Assembly (NCBI GenBank): GCA_045600045.1
Contig: JAZRXD010000011.1
Coordinates: 1-18,718, forward strand
DNA length: 18,718 nt
Direction: 5' to 3'
Source: UBA1715 sp045600045
Lineage (GTDB): Bacteria; Bacteroidota; Bacteroidia; Bacteroidales; UBA1715
The notes beneath the pieces are model-generated. The model saw only the letters and a program-made list of their open reading frames with translations, was not told where the DNA came from and did not search any database. Numbering within the stretch: the stretch's first letter is position 1; each line of letters starts with the position of its first letter. Below are positions 6,615 through 14,672 of this stretch, one piece after another. The translations under genes and the position numbers were made by a program.

Positions 6615-9032
6615 ATGGCAAAGAAGAAAAACATACCTGCGTTCAACGACTCATTTGATTTGAGCAAACTATGGATTGTTCTTAAAAAAAATTGCTTAAT
6701 CTATATTTTTATAATTCTTGCCACAATCGTAACGGCAAAACTATATTTGCGATACACGATACCGACCTACGAAACATACTCCATCATTCAAATCAACAAC
6801 GATGAACGAGAAAAACCAATTGTTGATTTTACCGAAGCCTACGGACAATCATCAATGACAAACTTAATAGAACTAATCCGTTCTTCGGAATTTTTGAAAA
6901 GAACATTACAACAACTTAATCTTTACACGAATTACTTTGCCGAAGGACGTTTTGTGACAACAGAACTATACAAAAAATCCCCGTTCTTCATAGAAATAGA
7001 AAATCCACAACCTCAAATACAAAACAAAAAAATATATGTGGATTATTCCGAAGAAACAGACTTGGTTACAATCAGTTATGAAATTTCTCCAAACAACACT
7101 TATAACGTTGAAGTAAAACGTAACGAATGGACGGAAATAAATGGTTGCAAAATATACGTCAACATCATTTCTATTGATTCGTTCATTTCACAAAAAACAG
7201 CAAAATACTACTTCATCAATTACGATGAAAAAACGGCATTTGCAACACAATTCGAAAAACTGAATGTCTCTATTTTGAGTGCCGACGCCAACACGATTCA
7301 AGTAAAATACACAAGCAACAACGCACAAAAAGCTTCGGAAATAGTTAATGCGATTTGTGAAAATTTCCTTGCTTACAATGTTGAGAAAAAACAGGAACGT
7401 GCCGAAAAAATTCTGCAATTTATCAACGAGCAACTCGAAATCGTATATTCTCAACTAACAGATTCAGAACAAAAATTAGAACAATTCAAAAAAGAAAATA
7501 AAATAACAGGTAATATTCTTGATGACAAGACGACAATAACCTCTTCGTCACAAGAAATTGAAAAATACCAATCACAAATACAAACACTTAATCGTGTAAA
7601 CCGCCAAATTGAAATTGGAGAAGATTTCGACATAATGAGTGCAATTTCAACTTTGTCAGGAACTTCTTCAGAATCAATGATTTTGAACTTCTTGAATGGT
7701 ATTCGGCAATTACAAAACCAAAAAGAGCAATTATTGATGACACTCACGCCCGACAATCATAAAATCAAAGTGATTGACCAGCAAATCGAGGAACAAAAAC
7801 AACATCTAGCCGACATAATTGACATAACAAACAAAAAACTCCAAAGTGACATAAAAGCTTTAGAAAAGTTATCTCATAATGGTTCAACGAATTTCAACGA
7901 AACAGAATTAACAAAACTAAAACGAATACACGACGTTCATCAAAATTTCTATAATCAATTGGTTGAAAAACGTGCGGAATATTTGATTTCAAAAGCCGGC
8001 TACGTCACCAACAATTTGATTTTGCAGAAATCTACAACGCCCGATGCACCTATTGCACCTATTACCTCACACGTGATTTTAATCAGTCTGGTTTCGTGTG
8101 CTTTGCTAATTCTATTAATTACAGTGACTTGCTATCTTCTTTTCAATCAAATTACATCAATCAACGATATTTCCCAATATACCGACGCTCCGATTGCGGG
8201 AGTAATTCCAATTTCAAATTCATCGGACAAAATCCACCGTTTTGTTGTAGAAAACAAACCTGATTCGGTTATAACCGAAGCGTTTAGAACATTGCGTTCT
8301 AATTTGGAATTTCTTCATACGACGAAAGAAGATAAAAAAATTATTGCTGTCACATCAACAATTTCGGGTGAAGGAAAAACATTCATCGCCATAAACCTTG
8401 GCGGTGTTTTCGCTTTAAATGGTAAAAAAGTCGTTCTCCTCGACCTTGATTTACGAAAACCAAAAGTACACTTATCTTTCAACGCACATAATAAAGCTGG
8501 AATGAGTACAATCCTTATAGGAAAAGATTCATACAAAGATTGTTTAATCAAAACGGATTTTGAACTATTCGACATCATTCCGTCGGGACCAACACCTCCA
8601 AATCCAGCCGAATTAGCAAATTCACAAGCTTTCGACAATTTGTTGGAAGAATTGAAACAGGATTATGATATAATTATTATTGATACACCTCCGATAGGAA
8701 TTGTAAGCGATGCTATTTTCAGCTTCAAACGTGCAGATCTACCTATCTACGTGTCAAGAGCAAACTATTCAAAACGAATGTTTGTAAACAACATCAACTA
8801 TCTTTTCGACCAAAAGAACATCAAGAACCTATCTGTAATTCTTAACGGTGTTTCCATTGTGTCATCAAAATACGGCTATGGCTATAGCGGCTATGGCTAC
8901 GGATACAGCAATTACGGATATGGATACGGATTCGGTTATGGTTATTATTCATACGAAAACAAGAGTCATAAAAAACGCTCTTTCTTAGATAAAATCAAAT
9001 ACAACAAACACAAAAAACATGGCAACAAGTAG
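6615..9032 (+). CDS. Wzc-like polysaccharide co-polymerase and BY tyrosine kinase
   Basis: This 805-residue inner-membrane protein controls polysaccharide polymerisation and export through cycles of autophosphorylation. It has TM1 (about 27-44), a periplasmic Wzz-type domain with long coiled coils (about 245-295 and 360-455), TM2 (about 486-512) and a cytosolic bacterial tyrosine kinase domain. Kinase motifs are Walker A SGEGKT (584-589), Walker A' VVLLDLDLRKP (606-616) and Walker B IIIIDTPP (686-693). The C-terminal tail carries 13 tyrosines within 28 residues (753-780), alternating with glycine, then a basic stretch (783-805). Tyrosine clusters there are the autophosphorylation sites of the family. 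The gene overlaps the next one by 14 bp. No partner tyrosine phosphatase is in the window. Confidence 0.95.
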   Translation: MAKKKNIPAFNDSFDLSKLWIVLKKNCLIYIFIILATIVTAKLYLRYTIPTYETYSIIQINNDEREKPIVDFTEAYGQSSMTNLIELIRSSEFLKRTLQQLNLYTNYFAEGRFVTTELYKKSPFFIEIENPQPQIQNKKIYVDYSEETDLVTISYEISPNNTYNVEVKRNEWTEINGCKIYVNIISIDSFISQKTAKYYFINYDEKTAFATQFEKLNVSILSADANTIQVKYTSNNAQKASEIVNAICENFLAYNVEKKQERAEKILQFINEQLEIVYSQLTDSEQKLEQFKKENKITGNILDDKTTITSSSQEIEKYQSQIQTLNRVNRQIEIGEDFDIMSAISTLSGTSSESMILNFLNGIRQLQNQKEQLLMTLTPDNHKIKVIDQQIEEQKQHLADIIDITNKKLQSDIKALEKLSHNGSTNFNETELTKLKRIHDVHQNFYNQLVEKRAEYLISKAGYVTNNLILQKSTTPDAPIAPITSHVILISLVSCALLILLITVTCYLLFNQITSINDISQYTDAPIAGVIPISNSSDKIHRFVVENKPDSVITEAFRTLRSNLEFLHTTKEDKKIIAVTSTISGEGKTFIAINLGGVFALNGKKVVLLDLDLRKPKVHLSFNAHNKAGMSTILIGKDSYKDCLIKTDFELFDIIPSGPTPPNPAELANSQAFDNLLEELKQDYDIIIIDTPPIGIVSDAIFSFKRADLPIYVSRANYSKRMFVNNINYLFDQKNIKNLSVILNGVSIVSSKYGYGYSGYGYGYSNYGYGYGFGYGYYSYENKSHKKRSFLDKIKYNKHKKHGNK
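8871..8954 (+). repeat. In-gene Gly-Tyr codon repeat in the Wzc-like tail
   Basis: The codons for residues 753-780 form a degenerate 6-base repeat of GGN-TAY (Gly-Tyr), interrupted by Ser-Gly, Ser-Asn and Phe codons. Both synonymous codons are mixed (ggc/gga/ggt, tat/tac), so it is not a perfect microsatellite. Any gain or loss of a unit would keep the frame and change the number of phosphorylatable tyrosines. Confidence 0.7.
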
Positions 9033-10080
9033 CATTCTCACTAACATTATTTATTTTGCCATAATTGCAGGAATTACATTTTTCGGATATTTCTACCTCA
9101 TAAAATACAAAAAAAATCTCCTACAAAAAAAGAACAATACGGGTGAACGATTCGCTTCACAATCAAAGCCCATTATTGGAGGTACAATGTTTATGGTGTG
9201 CGTTCTATTATCATTTTTATACACCACAATTTTATCAATTTTCAACGGAACCAACCCTGATTATCCGTTACTAATTTGTTGTATTATCGCCTTTGGAATG
9301 GGATGCATTGATGATTTAAAAAACTTCTCCCCGCTTTTCAAATTGATTTTTCAAATAATTTGTTCATTCATTTTCATTTTATGTGATTCATACATAAAAA
9401 CTTCCGACAATATCTTTTTGAATTACGCGCTTACATTTTTCTGGGTTGTAGGATTAATGAACAGCATCAATATGTTGGACAACATGGATGGTATCACAGC
9501 GTCAATTTCAATCATAATTTTTATTGGAATTGCAATGCTCACAAATGGAAACACATACGATTTGTATCTTCTACTTGCTATTATTGCAGGTCTTGCCATG
9601 TTCCTAATTTGGAATTGGCATCCTTCAAAAATGTATATGGGTGATAACGGAAGCCAGCTTTTGGGAATACTTCTCGCCTATTTCAGCATAAAATATGTCT
9701 GGAATTCCGATGGAATAAAAGGTTTTAATTACGAACAAGTCATTTATATTGGTTTAATGTTCATTGTGCCACTAACCGACACAATCACTGTCGCAATCAA
9801 TCGATTTTTGGGTGGCCGTTCGCCTTTCGTCGGCGACAGATTCCATACCACCCATTGCTTGGTTTACAAAGGTCTTTCAATTCCAGTTGCCGTAATTTTA
9901 CTTGACGCAATCAACATCATTGGATGCGCACTTGCAACATATTTTATCGCTGTAAAACATGGATACATAACTCATCCTCAAGCTCTAATTTTGTGTGGAT
10001 TTATTGTGCTTGTGTTTTCCATTGCTTATATAATGAATCTTTTGATTCGAAAAGAGAACAATTTATTGTATAATAAATGA
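9019..10080 (+). CDS. WecA/MraY-type polyprenyl-phosphate sugar-1-phosphate transferase
   Basis: This 353-residue polytopic membrane protein (about 10-11 helices) belongs to the polyprenyl-phosphate N-acetylhexosamine-1-phosphate transferase family, which attaches the first sugar phosphate to undecaprenyl phosphate. Motifs seen are DDLKN (98-102), NMLDNMDGIT (151-160), MGDNGSQLLG (207-216) and GGRSPFVGDRFHTTHCL (265-281), whose loop resembles the WecA-type HxH region rather than MraY. The cluster context supports initiation of a surface polysaccharide rather than peptidoglycan. The donor sugar is not readable. Its ATG lies inside the end of the Wzc-like gene (14-bp overlap), and its stop overlaps the next start as ATGA, indicating translational coupling on both sides. 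Confidence 0.92.
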   Translation: MATSSILTNIIYFAIIAGITFFGYFYLIKYKKNLLQKKNNTGERFASQSKPIIGGTMFMVCVLLSFLYTTILSIFNGTNPDYPLLICCIIAFGMGCIDDLKNFSPLFKLIFQIICSFIFILCDSYIKTSDNIFLNYALTFFWVVGLMNSINMLDNMDGITASISIIIFIGIAMLTNGNTYDLYLLLAIIAGLAMFLIWNWHPSKMYMGDNGSQLLGILLAYFSIKYVWNSDGIKGFNYEQVIYIGLMFIVPLTDTITVAINRFLGGRSPFVGDRFHTTHCLVYKGLSIPVAVILLDAINIIGCALATYFIAVKHGYITHPQALILCGFIVLVFSIAYIMNLLIRKENNLLYNK

Positions 10081-10991
10081 ACAAAAAAGTAATTTCATAC
10101 ATATGCATATCTTTAGGAATCTGTTTCACACTCCTTTTTGCAACGTCTGCATTTGTGAGCGACGCACCACAAAAAGCTGAAGATTCCACATTTGTCGTTT
10201 CTAAACAAATCTATATTCCCGAATCAGTTGAATTATTTGGTGAACGCGTTCCACTTGAATTATACGACGTGTACGAAAGTTTGGAACGTGAACTATTGGT
10301 GAATACTTTTTATCAATCCCAAACAACACAAATTATTAAATATAAACACCGCTACTTTCCTACAATCGACAGCGTTTTAAAAGCAAACGGTATTCCTGAA
10401 GATTTTCGATATTTAGCTGTTGCCGAAAGCAACCTGAGGGTAAATATTTCACCTAAAGGAGCTGCTGGTTTCTGGCAAATCATTGAATCAACAGCCAAAC
10501 AATACGGACTAAAAATAAACGACGAAATTGATCAACGATATGATTTAGAAAAATCGACAGAAGTTGCTTGTAAATATTTTCAAAATGCCTACAAACGATT
10601 TGGAAATTGGACAATGGCTGCCGCTTCATACAATCTTGGAATTGCAGGTTTGGCAAAACAAGCTGATTTTCAAAAAATCACATCATTCTATGAATTGTAC
10701 ACAAATTCGGAAACTGCCAGATATGTTTTCAGAATACTCGCGTTTAAATTAATTCTCGAAAATCCAGAGCAATACGGTTATATAAATATACAACCATATA
10801 AAACAGTAAAACAAAAAATTGTTTCCGTTGACACATCCATTGCCAATTTAGCTGAATTCGCTCGTTCTCAAGGTTCTAACTACAAAATGCTAAAAACCTT
10901 AAATCCATGGCTTCGCGACAAAAAATTAACAAACAAAGACAGCGTAACCTACAAAATTGTTTTGGTTGAAGACAAAGAAAGACTTCGATAA
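10077..10991 (+). CDS. Lytic transglycosylase (SLT/MltD-like)
   Basis: This 304-residue exported protein cleaves peptidoglycan glycan strands to 1,6-anhydro ends. It has an N-terminal signal or anchor helix (about 5-27, no lipobox Cys) and an SLT catalytic domain (about 95-200) with the catalytic Glu E117 in AVAESNL, then GAAGFWQI (128-135) and AAASYNLG (181-188). The C-terminal ~65 residues resemble the degenerate LysM-like region seen in Bacteroidota MltD homologues, with no clear LysM repeat. The 4-bp overlap with the transferase gene and 1-bp overlap with uvrA place it inside the polysaccharide unit. Opening the wall for the export apparatus is a reasonable inference; general wall turnover is equally possible. 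Confidence 0.9.
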   Translation: MNKKVISYICISLGICFTLLFATSAFVSDAPQKAEDSTFVVSKQIYIPESVELFGERVPLELYDVYESLERELLVNTFYQSQTTQIIKYKHRYFPTIDSVLKANGIPEDFRYLAVAESNLRVNISPKGAAGFWQIIESTAKQYGLKINDEIDQRYDLEKSTEVACKYFQNAYKRFGNWTMAAASYNLGIAGLAKQADFQKITSFYELYTNSETARYVFRILAFKLILENPEQYGYINIQPYKTVKQKIVSVDTSIANLAEFARSQGSNYKMLKTLNPWLRDKKLTNKDSVTYKIVLVEDKERLR

Positions 10992-13816
10992 TGCCTGAAT
11001 CTCATACACAACAAGAATATTTGGTTATTGAAGGCGCACGTGAACATAATCTAAAAAACGTCAGCCTAACGATTCCGAGAAACACTCTCACCGTGATTAC
11101 CGGTTTGAGTGGAAGCGGTAAATCTTCTTTGGCTTTCGATACAATCTATGCCGAAGGACAAAGACGATATATTGAAACGTTTTCAGCCTATGCCCGACAA
11201 TTTTTGGGTACAATGGAACGTCCCGACGTTGATAAAGTTTCAGGATTAAGCCCTGTTATTTCTATTGAGCAAAAAACAGTCAACAAAAATCCTCGTTCAA
11301 CGGTTGGAACAATCACCGAAATCTATGATTTTCTCCGCTTGTTGTATGCAAGAATCGGTGAAGCTTATTCATACGAAACCGGCGAAAAAATGGTGAAATA
11401 CACCACCGAAAAAATCATAGAACTTATATACGAAAAATTCAACGGACGAAAAATCTATCTACTCGCTCCTATCATTAAAAACAGGAAAGGCCACTATGCT
11501 GAACTTTTCGAACAATATAGAAGAAAAGGATTTCTCTACGCCAGAATTGACAACGCAATACAAGAATTGACATTCGGATTAAAACTCGACAGATACAAAA
11601 ACCACGACATAGAACTTGTTGTTGACAAATTCAAAATAAGCGACAAAGAAGATTCACGCATCAAACAATCCATTGAAACCGCAATGAAATTGGGGAAAGG
11701 TGTGATTATGATTCTTGATATGGAGACTAACGAAGTTAAATTCTACAGCAAAAAATTGATGTGTCCGACTACAGGTTTGTCATACAACGAACCCGCACCA
11801 CACTCATTTTCGTTCAATTCTCCACAAGGTGCTTGTCCGCATTGCGACGGTTTGGGCGTTGTTGACGAAATCGACATCGAAAAAATTATTCCAAATTCGA
11901 AATTGTCAGTCAAAAAAGGTGCTTTCAAACCTCTTGGAACATACAAAAGCAACATGATTTTCTGCAAATTGGAAGCAATTCTTGCAAAATATGGATTTAC
12001 ACTCGACACTCCTTTCGCCGATTTGTCGGAAGAATGTCAACACGTATTGATTCATGGTTCACAAGAAATGTTTTCGTTTGTCACAAATCCATCAAATGTC
12101 AATGCGAATTTCTTCCTTGGTTTCGAAGGAATGCTTCATTTGATTGAAAAACAAATGGAATTCCAAGACGATTCCAAAGCAACCGATTATTACGTAAAAA
12201 AGATCATTTGTCCTGTTTGTAATGGTCAAAGATTAAAAAAAGAATCACTTCATTTCAAAATTACGAACAAAAACATCGCTGAAATTTCAAATCTTACAAT
12301 TGAGCGTTTTTACGAATGGATTTGTGATTTGCCCAAAAATTTATCCAAAAAACAATTTCAAATCGGACAAGAAATTATTAAAGAAATAAAGACTCGAACC
12401 GAATTTCTTTTAGACGTAGGATTATCATATCTTTCATTAAATAGAAATTCGCAAACTCTTTCCGGTGGCGAGAGTCAACGTATTCGATTAGCCACACAAA
12501 TTGGTTCTAAATTGGTAAACGTACTTTACATTCTTGACGAACCAAGTATCGGTCTTCATCAGCGCGACAATATCAAATTAATCAATTCATTGGAAAAGCT
12601 CCGCGATGCAGGAAATTCGGTAATCGTTGTTGAACATGACGAAGATATGATTCGTTCTGCCGACTACGTAATTGACTTTGGACCTGGAGCAGGCAGAAAA
12701 GGTGGTGAAATTGTCGCAATGGGATGGCAAAAAGAGTTTCAAAAACAAAAAAGTCTTACCAACAATTATTTAACAGGAAAACAAAAAATTGAAATTCCCG
12801 CAGAACGAAGAAAAGGCAACGGGAAACAACTTTCTATTTTCGGAGCTACAGGCAACAATCTTAAAAATGTGTCTGTAACATTTCCTCTTGGTACATTTAT
12901 TTGCATAACCGGCGTTTCTGGAAGTGGAAAATCAACATTAATAAACCAAACCTTACATCCTATTCTCAACAAACATTTTTACAGAGCAAAAGCTGAACCA
13001 CTACCATACGAAAAAATTGAAGGCTTGGAAAACATAGACAAAGTCATTGAAATAGACCAATCTCCATTGGGAAGAACACCTCGTTCGAATCCTGCAACAT
13101 ATACGGATATTTTTGGAGATATTCGAAAACTTTTCGAAACACTTCCTGAAGCAAAAATGCGTGGTTACAAAGCAGGACGTTTTTCTTTCAATGTAAAAGG
13201 TGGACGATGCGAAGCTTGCAAAGGTGCTGGAGTTAAAACAATCGAAATGAATTTCTTGCCAAACGTATATGTTACTTGCGATGAATGTAACGGGAAACGA
13301 TACAATCGAGAAACGCAGGAAGTTAAATATAAAGGACTGTCTATCAGCAACATTCTTGATTTAACAATAAACCAAGGCGTTGAATTTTTCGAAAACATCA
13401 AAAACATTCACGACAAACTCAAAACCTTACAAGACGTTGGTTTAGGATATTTGAAACTCGGACAACCATCAAACACACTTTCCGGTGGCGAAGCCCAACG
13501 TGTCAAATTAGCATCGGAATTATCTAAAAAAGATACAGGCAACACATTATATATTTTGGATGAGCCGACTACAGGTTTACACTTCCACGACATAAATATT
13601 CTTCTTGACGTGCTGCAAAAACTTGTAAATAAGGGGAATACAGTCGTCGTGATAGAACACAACCTCGATGTCATAAAAGTTGCAGACTACATTATCGACA
13701 TAGGTCCCGATGGTGGCGAACATGGAGGAAAAATTGTCGCAACCGGAACTCCTGAAGAAATTGCGCTTATTTCCGAAAATTATACAGGACAGTTTCTAAA
13801 AAAGATTTTGAAATAA
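10991..13816 (+). CDS. uvrA: Excinuclease ABC subunit A
   Basis: This 941-residue UvrA recognises DNA damage with UvrB in nucleotide excision repair. Two ABC ATPase modules are intact: Walker A GLSGSGKSS (38-46) and GVSGSGKST (641-649), signatures LSGGESQR (490-497) and LSGGEAQR (830-837), and Walker B LYILDEP (512-518 and 853-859). Zinc modules include CEACKGAG and CDECNGKR in the second half. The first zinc site reads C258-P-T-T261 ... C282-P-H-C285, so the second Cys of the usual CxxC is Thr; I believe this is a Bacteroidota lineage trait. The start ATG shares one base with the lytic transglycosylase stop (TAATG), and no promoter box is visible, so expression depends at least partly on the polysaccharide transcript. 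Confidence 0.97.
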   Translation: MPESHTQQEYLVIEGAREHNLKNVSLTIPRNTLTVITGLSGSGKSSLAFDTIYAEGQRRYIETFSAYARQFLGTMERPDVDKVSGLSPVISIEQKTVNKNPRSTVGTITEIYDFLRLLYARIGEAYSYETGEKMVKYTTEKIIELIYEKFNGRKIYLLAPIIKNRKGHYAELFEQYRRKGFLYARIDNAIQELTFGLKLDRYKNHDIELVVDKFKISDKEDSRIKQSIETAMKLGKGVIMILDMETNEVKFYSKKLMCPTTGLSYNEPAPHSFSFNSPQGACPHCDGLGVVDEIDIEKIIPNSKLSVKKGAFKPLGTYKSNMIFCKLEAILAKYGFTLDTPFADLSEECQHVLIHGSQEMFSFVTNPSNVNANFFLGFEGMLHLIEKQMEFQDDSKATDYYVKKIICPVCNGQRLKKESLHFKITNKNIAEISNLTIERFYEWICDLPKNLSKKQFQIGQEIIKEIKTRTEFLLDVGLSYLSLNRNSQTLSGGESQRIRLATQIGSKLVNVLYILDEPSIGLHQRDNIKLINSLEKLRDAGNSVIVVEHDEDMIRSADYVIDFGPGAGRKGGEIVAMGWQKEFQKQKSLTNNYLTGKQKIEIPAERRKGNGKQLSIFGATGNNLKNVSVTFPLGTFICITGVSGSGKSTLINQTLHPILNKHFYRAKAEPLPYEKIEGLENIDKVIEIDQSPLGRTPRSNPATYTDIFGDIRKLFETLPEAKMRGYKAGRFSFNVKGGRCEACKGAGVKTIEMNFLPNVYVTCDECNGKRYNRETQEVKYKGLSISNILDLTINQGVEFFENIKNIHDKLKTLQDVGLGYLKLGQPSNTLSGGEAQRVKLASELSKKDTGNTLYILDEPTTGLHFHDINILLDVLQKLVNKGNTVVVIEHNLDVIKVADYIIDIGPDGGEHGGKIVATGTPEEIALISENYTGQFLKKILK

Positions 13817-13837
13817 TCAGTTTATTCCCTACATTTG
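13807..13837 (+). promoter_or_regulatory. Promoter of the LOG-family gene (TTTG-N19-TACATTTG)
   Basis: TTTG (13807-13810, inside the uvrA 3' end) and TACATTTG (13830-13837) are separated by 19 bases, within the Bacteroidota promoter range. The predicted start point is near 13844, about 20 nt before the ATG. Confidence 0.65.
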
Positions 13838-13846
13838 GGAATAAAC
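13820..13846. repeat. Perfect 10-bp inverted repeat over the -7 box
   Basis: GTTTATTCCC (13820-13829) and GGGAATAAAC (13837-13846) are perfect inverted repeats around a 7-base loop that, with one arm base, is the -7 box TACATTTG. Neither side has a T-run, so it is a poor intrinsic terminator. A repressor operator, or a hairpin protecting the 3' end of uvrA mRNA, fits better. Confidence 0.6.
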
Positions 13847-13863
13847 ATAAATAATTTCAAATT

Positions 13864-14574
13864 ATGGAAACAAATGATATAACAAAAGAAGGTGTTGTTA
13901 ATCCCAAAAATTGGCAAGATCCAAAATCAGAAAACACATGGGAAATTTTTAAATATATGGCTGAATTCGTTGAAGGTTTTGAAACTTTAACGAAAATTGG
14001 TCCATGCGTATCTATATTCGGTTCTGCTCGAACAAAACCCGACACCGAATATTACAAAATGGCCAAAGACATTGCATATTTATTGACGCAACATGGTTTT
14101 GGTGTCATTACAGGTGGTGGTCCTGGAATTATGGAAGCAGCAAATTTAGGCGCTCAAAAAGGGAAAGGCAAATCTGTTGGTATCAACATTTCTCTTCCGT
14201 TTGAACAATCAGCCAACCAATTTATCGACCATGACAAATTGATTACGTTTAATTATTTCTTCACAAGAAAAACAATGTTCATGCGTTATTCACAAGGTTT
14301 TATCGTAATGCCTGGTGGTTTCGGTACTTTGGATGAACTTTTTGAAGCTGTTACACTTATTCAAACCGGGAAAATCGGACATTTCCCTATTGTTCTTGTT
14401 GGTAAAGAATATTGGGAAGGTATGGTAAACTGGATTAAAGACACCATGTTAGGAAAAGATGGCAACATCAGTCCAAAAGATATGGATTTAATTCAAGTTG
14501 TCGATAACGCAGATGATGCTGTTGCAATCATCAACAATTTCTACGCTCAGACGACATTAAAGCCAAATTTTTAA
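13864..14574 (+). CDS. LOG-family nucleotide hydrolase (TIGR00730-type)
   Basis: This 236-residue Rossmann-fold protein belongs to the LOG/lysine-decarboxylase-like family (PF03641), whose characterised members hydrolyse the N-glycosidic bond of nucleoside 5'-monophosphates, including cytokinin precursors. Key motifs are GSAR (53-56), GGGPGIME (84-91), the catalytic-region Arg in FFTRKTMF (R135) and PGGFGTLDE (150-158). The N-terminal ~40 residues resemble the longer bacterial subgroup. The old 'lysine decarboxylase' annotation of this family is generally wrong. It has its own promoter and is followed by a strong terminator, so it is probably a single-gene unit. The physiological substrate is unknown. 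Confidence 0.9.
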   Translation: METNDITKEGVVNPKNWQDPKSENTWEIFKYMAEFVEGFETLTKIGPCVSIFGSARTKPDTEYYKMAKDIAYLLTQHGFGVITGGGPGIMEAANLGAQKGKGKSVGINISLPFEQSANQFIDHDKLITFNYFFTRKTMFMRYSQGFIVMPGGFGTLDELFEAVTLIQTGKIGHFPIVLVGKEYWEGMVNWIKDTMLGKDGNISPKDMDLIQVVDNADDAVAIINNFYAQTTLKPNF

Positions 14575-14595
14575 CAGAAATATACAACTGGGTAG

Positions 14596-14628
14596 AAAAA
14601 GACGAGGTTTACACCCCGTCTTTTTTTT
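14596..14628 (+). terminator. Intrinsic terminator after the LOG-family gene
   Basis: AAAAAGACG (14596-14604) pairs with CGTCTTTTT (14617-14625); two more G-C pairs close the loop beyond one mismatch. Eight T (14621-14628) follow the C of the stem. This is a classic rho-independent terminator 22 bp after the stop. Confidence 0.88.
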
Positions 14629-14645
14629 GTCTATACTTTTATTGT

Positions 14646-14653
14646 TATTTTTG
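14646..14653 (+). promoter_or_regulatory. -7 box before the antiporter gene
   Basis: TATTTTTG matches TAnnTTTG and lies 19 bases before the ATG at 14673, giving a leader of about 12 nt. The nearest upstream TTTG (14626-14629) is 16 bases away, shorter than the usual 19-21, so this is a moderate call. Confidence 0.4.
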
Positions 14654-14672
14654 CCTAAAATAATGTACTCCA

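Noticed and set aside
4628..10991. Horizontally acquired capsule island
   Set aside because: There are no transposases, integrases or flanking repeats, and base composition and codon style look the same as the housekeeping neighbours, so there is no positive sign of recent transfer.
13864..14574. Annotation as lysine decarboxylase
   Set aside because: The GGGxGxME and PGGxGTxxE motifs are those of the LOG phosphoribohydrolase family; the decarboxylase label is a historical misannotation.
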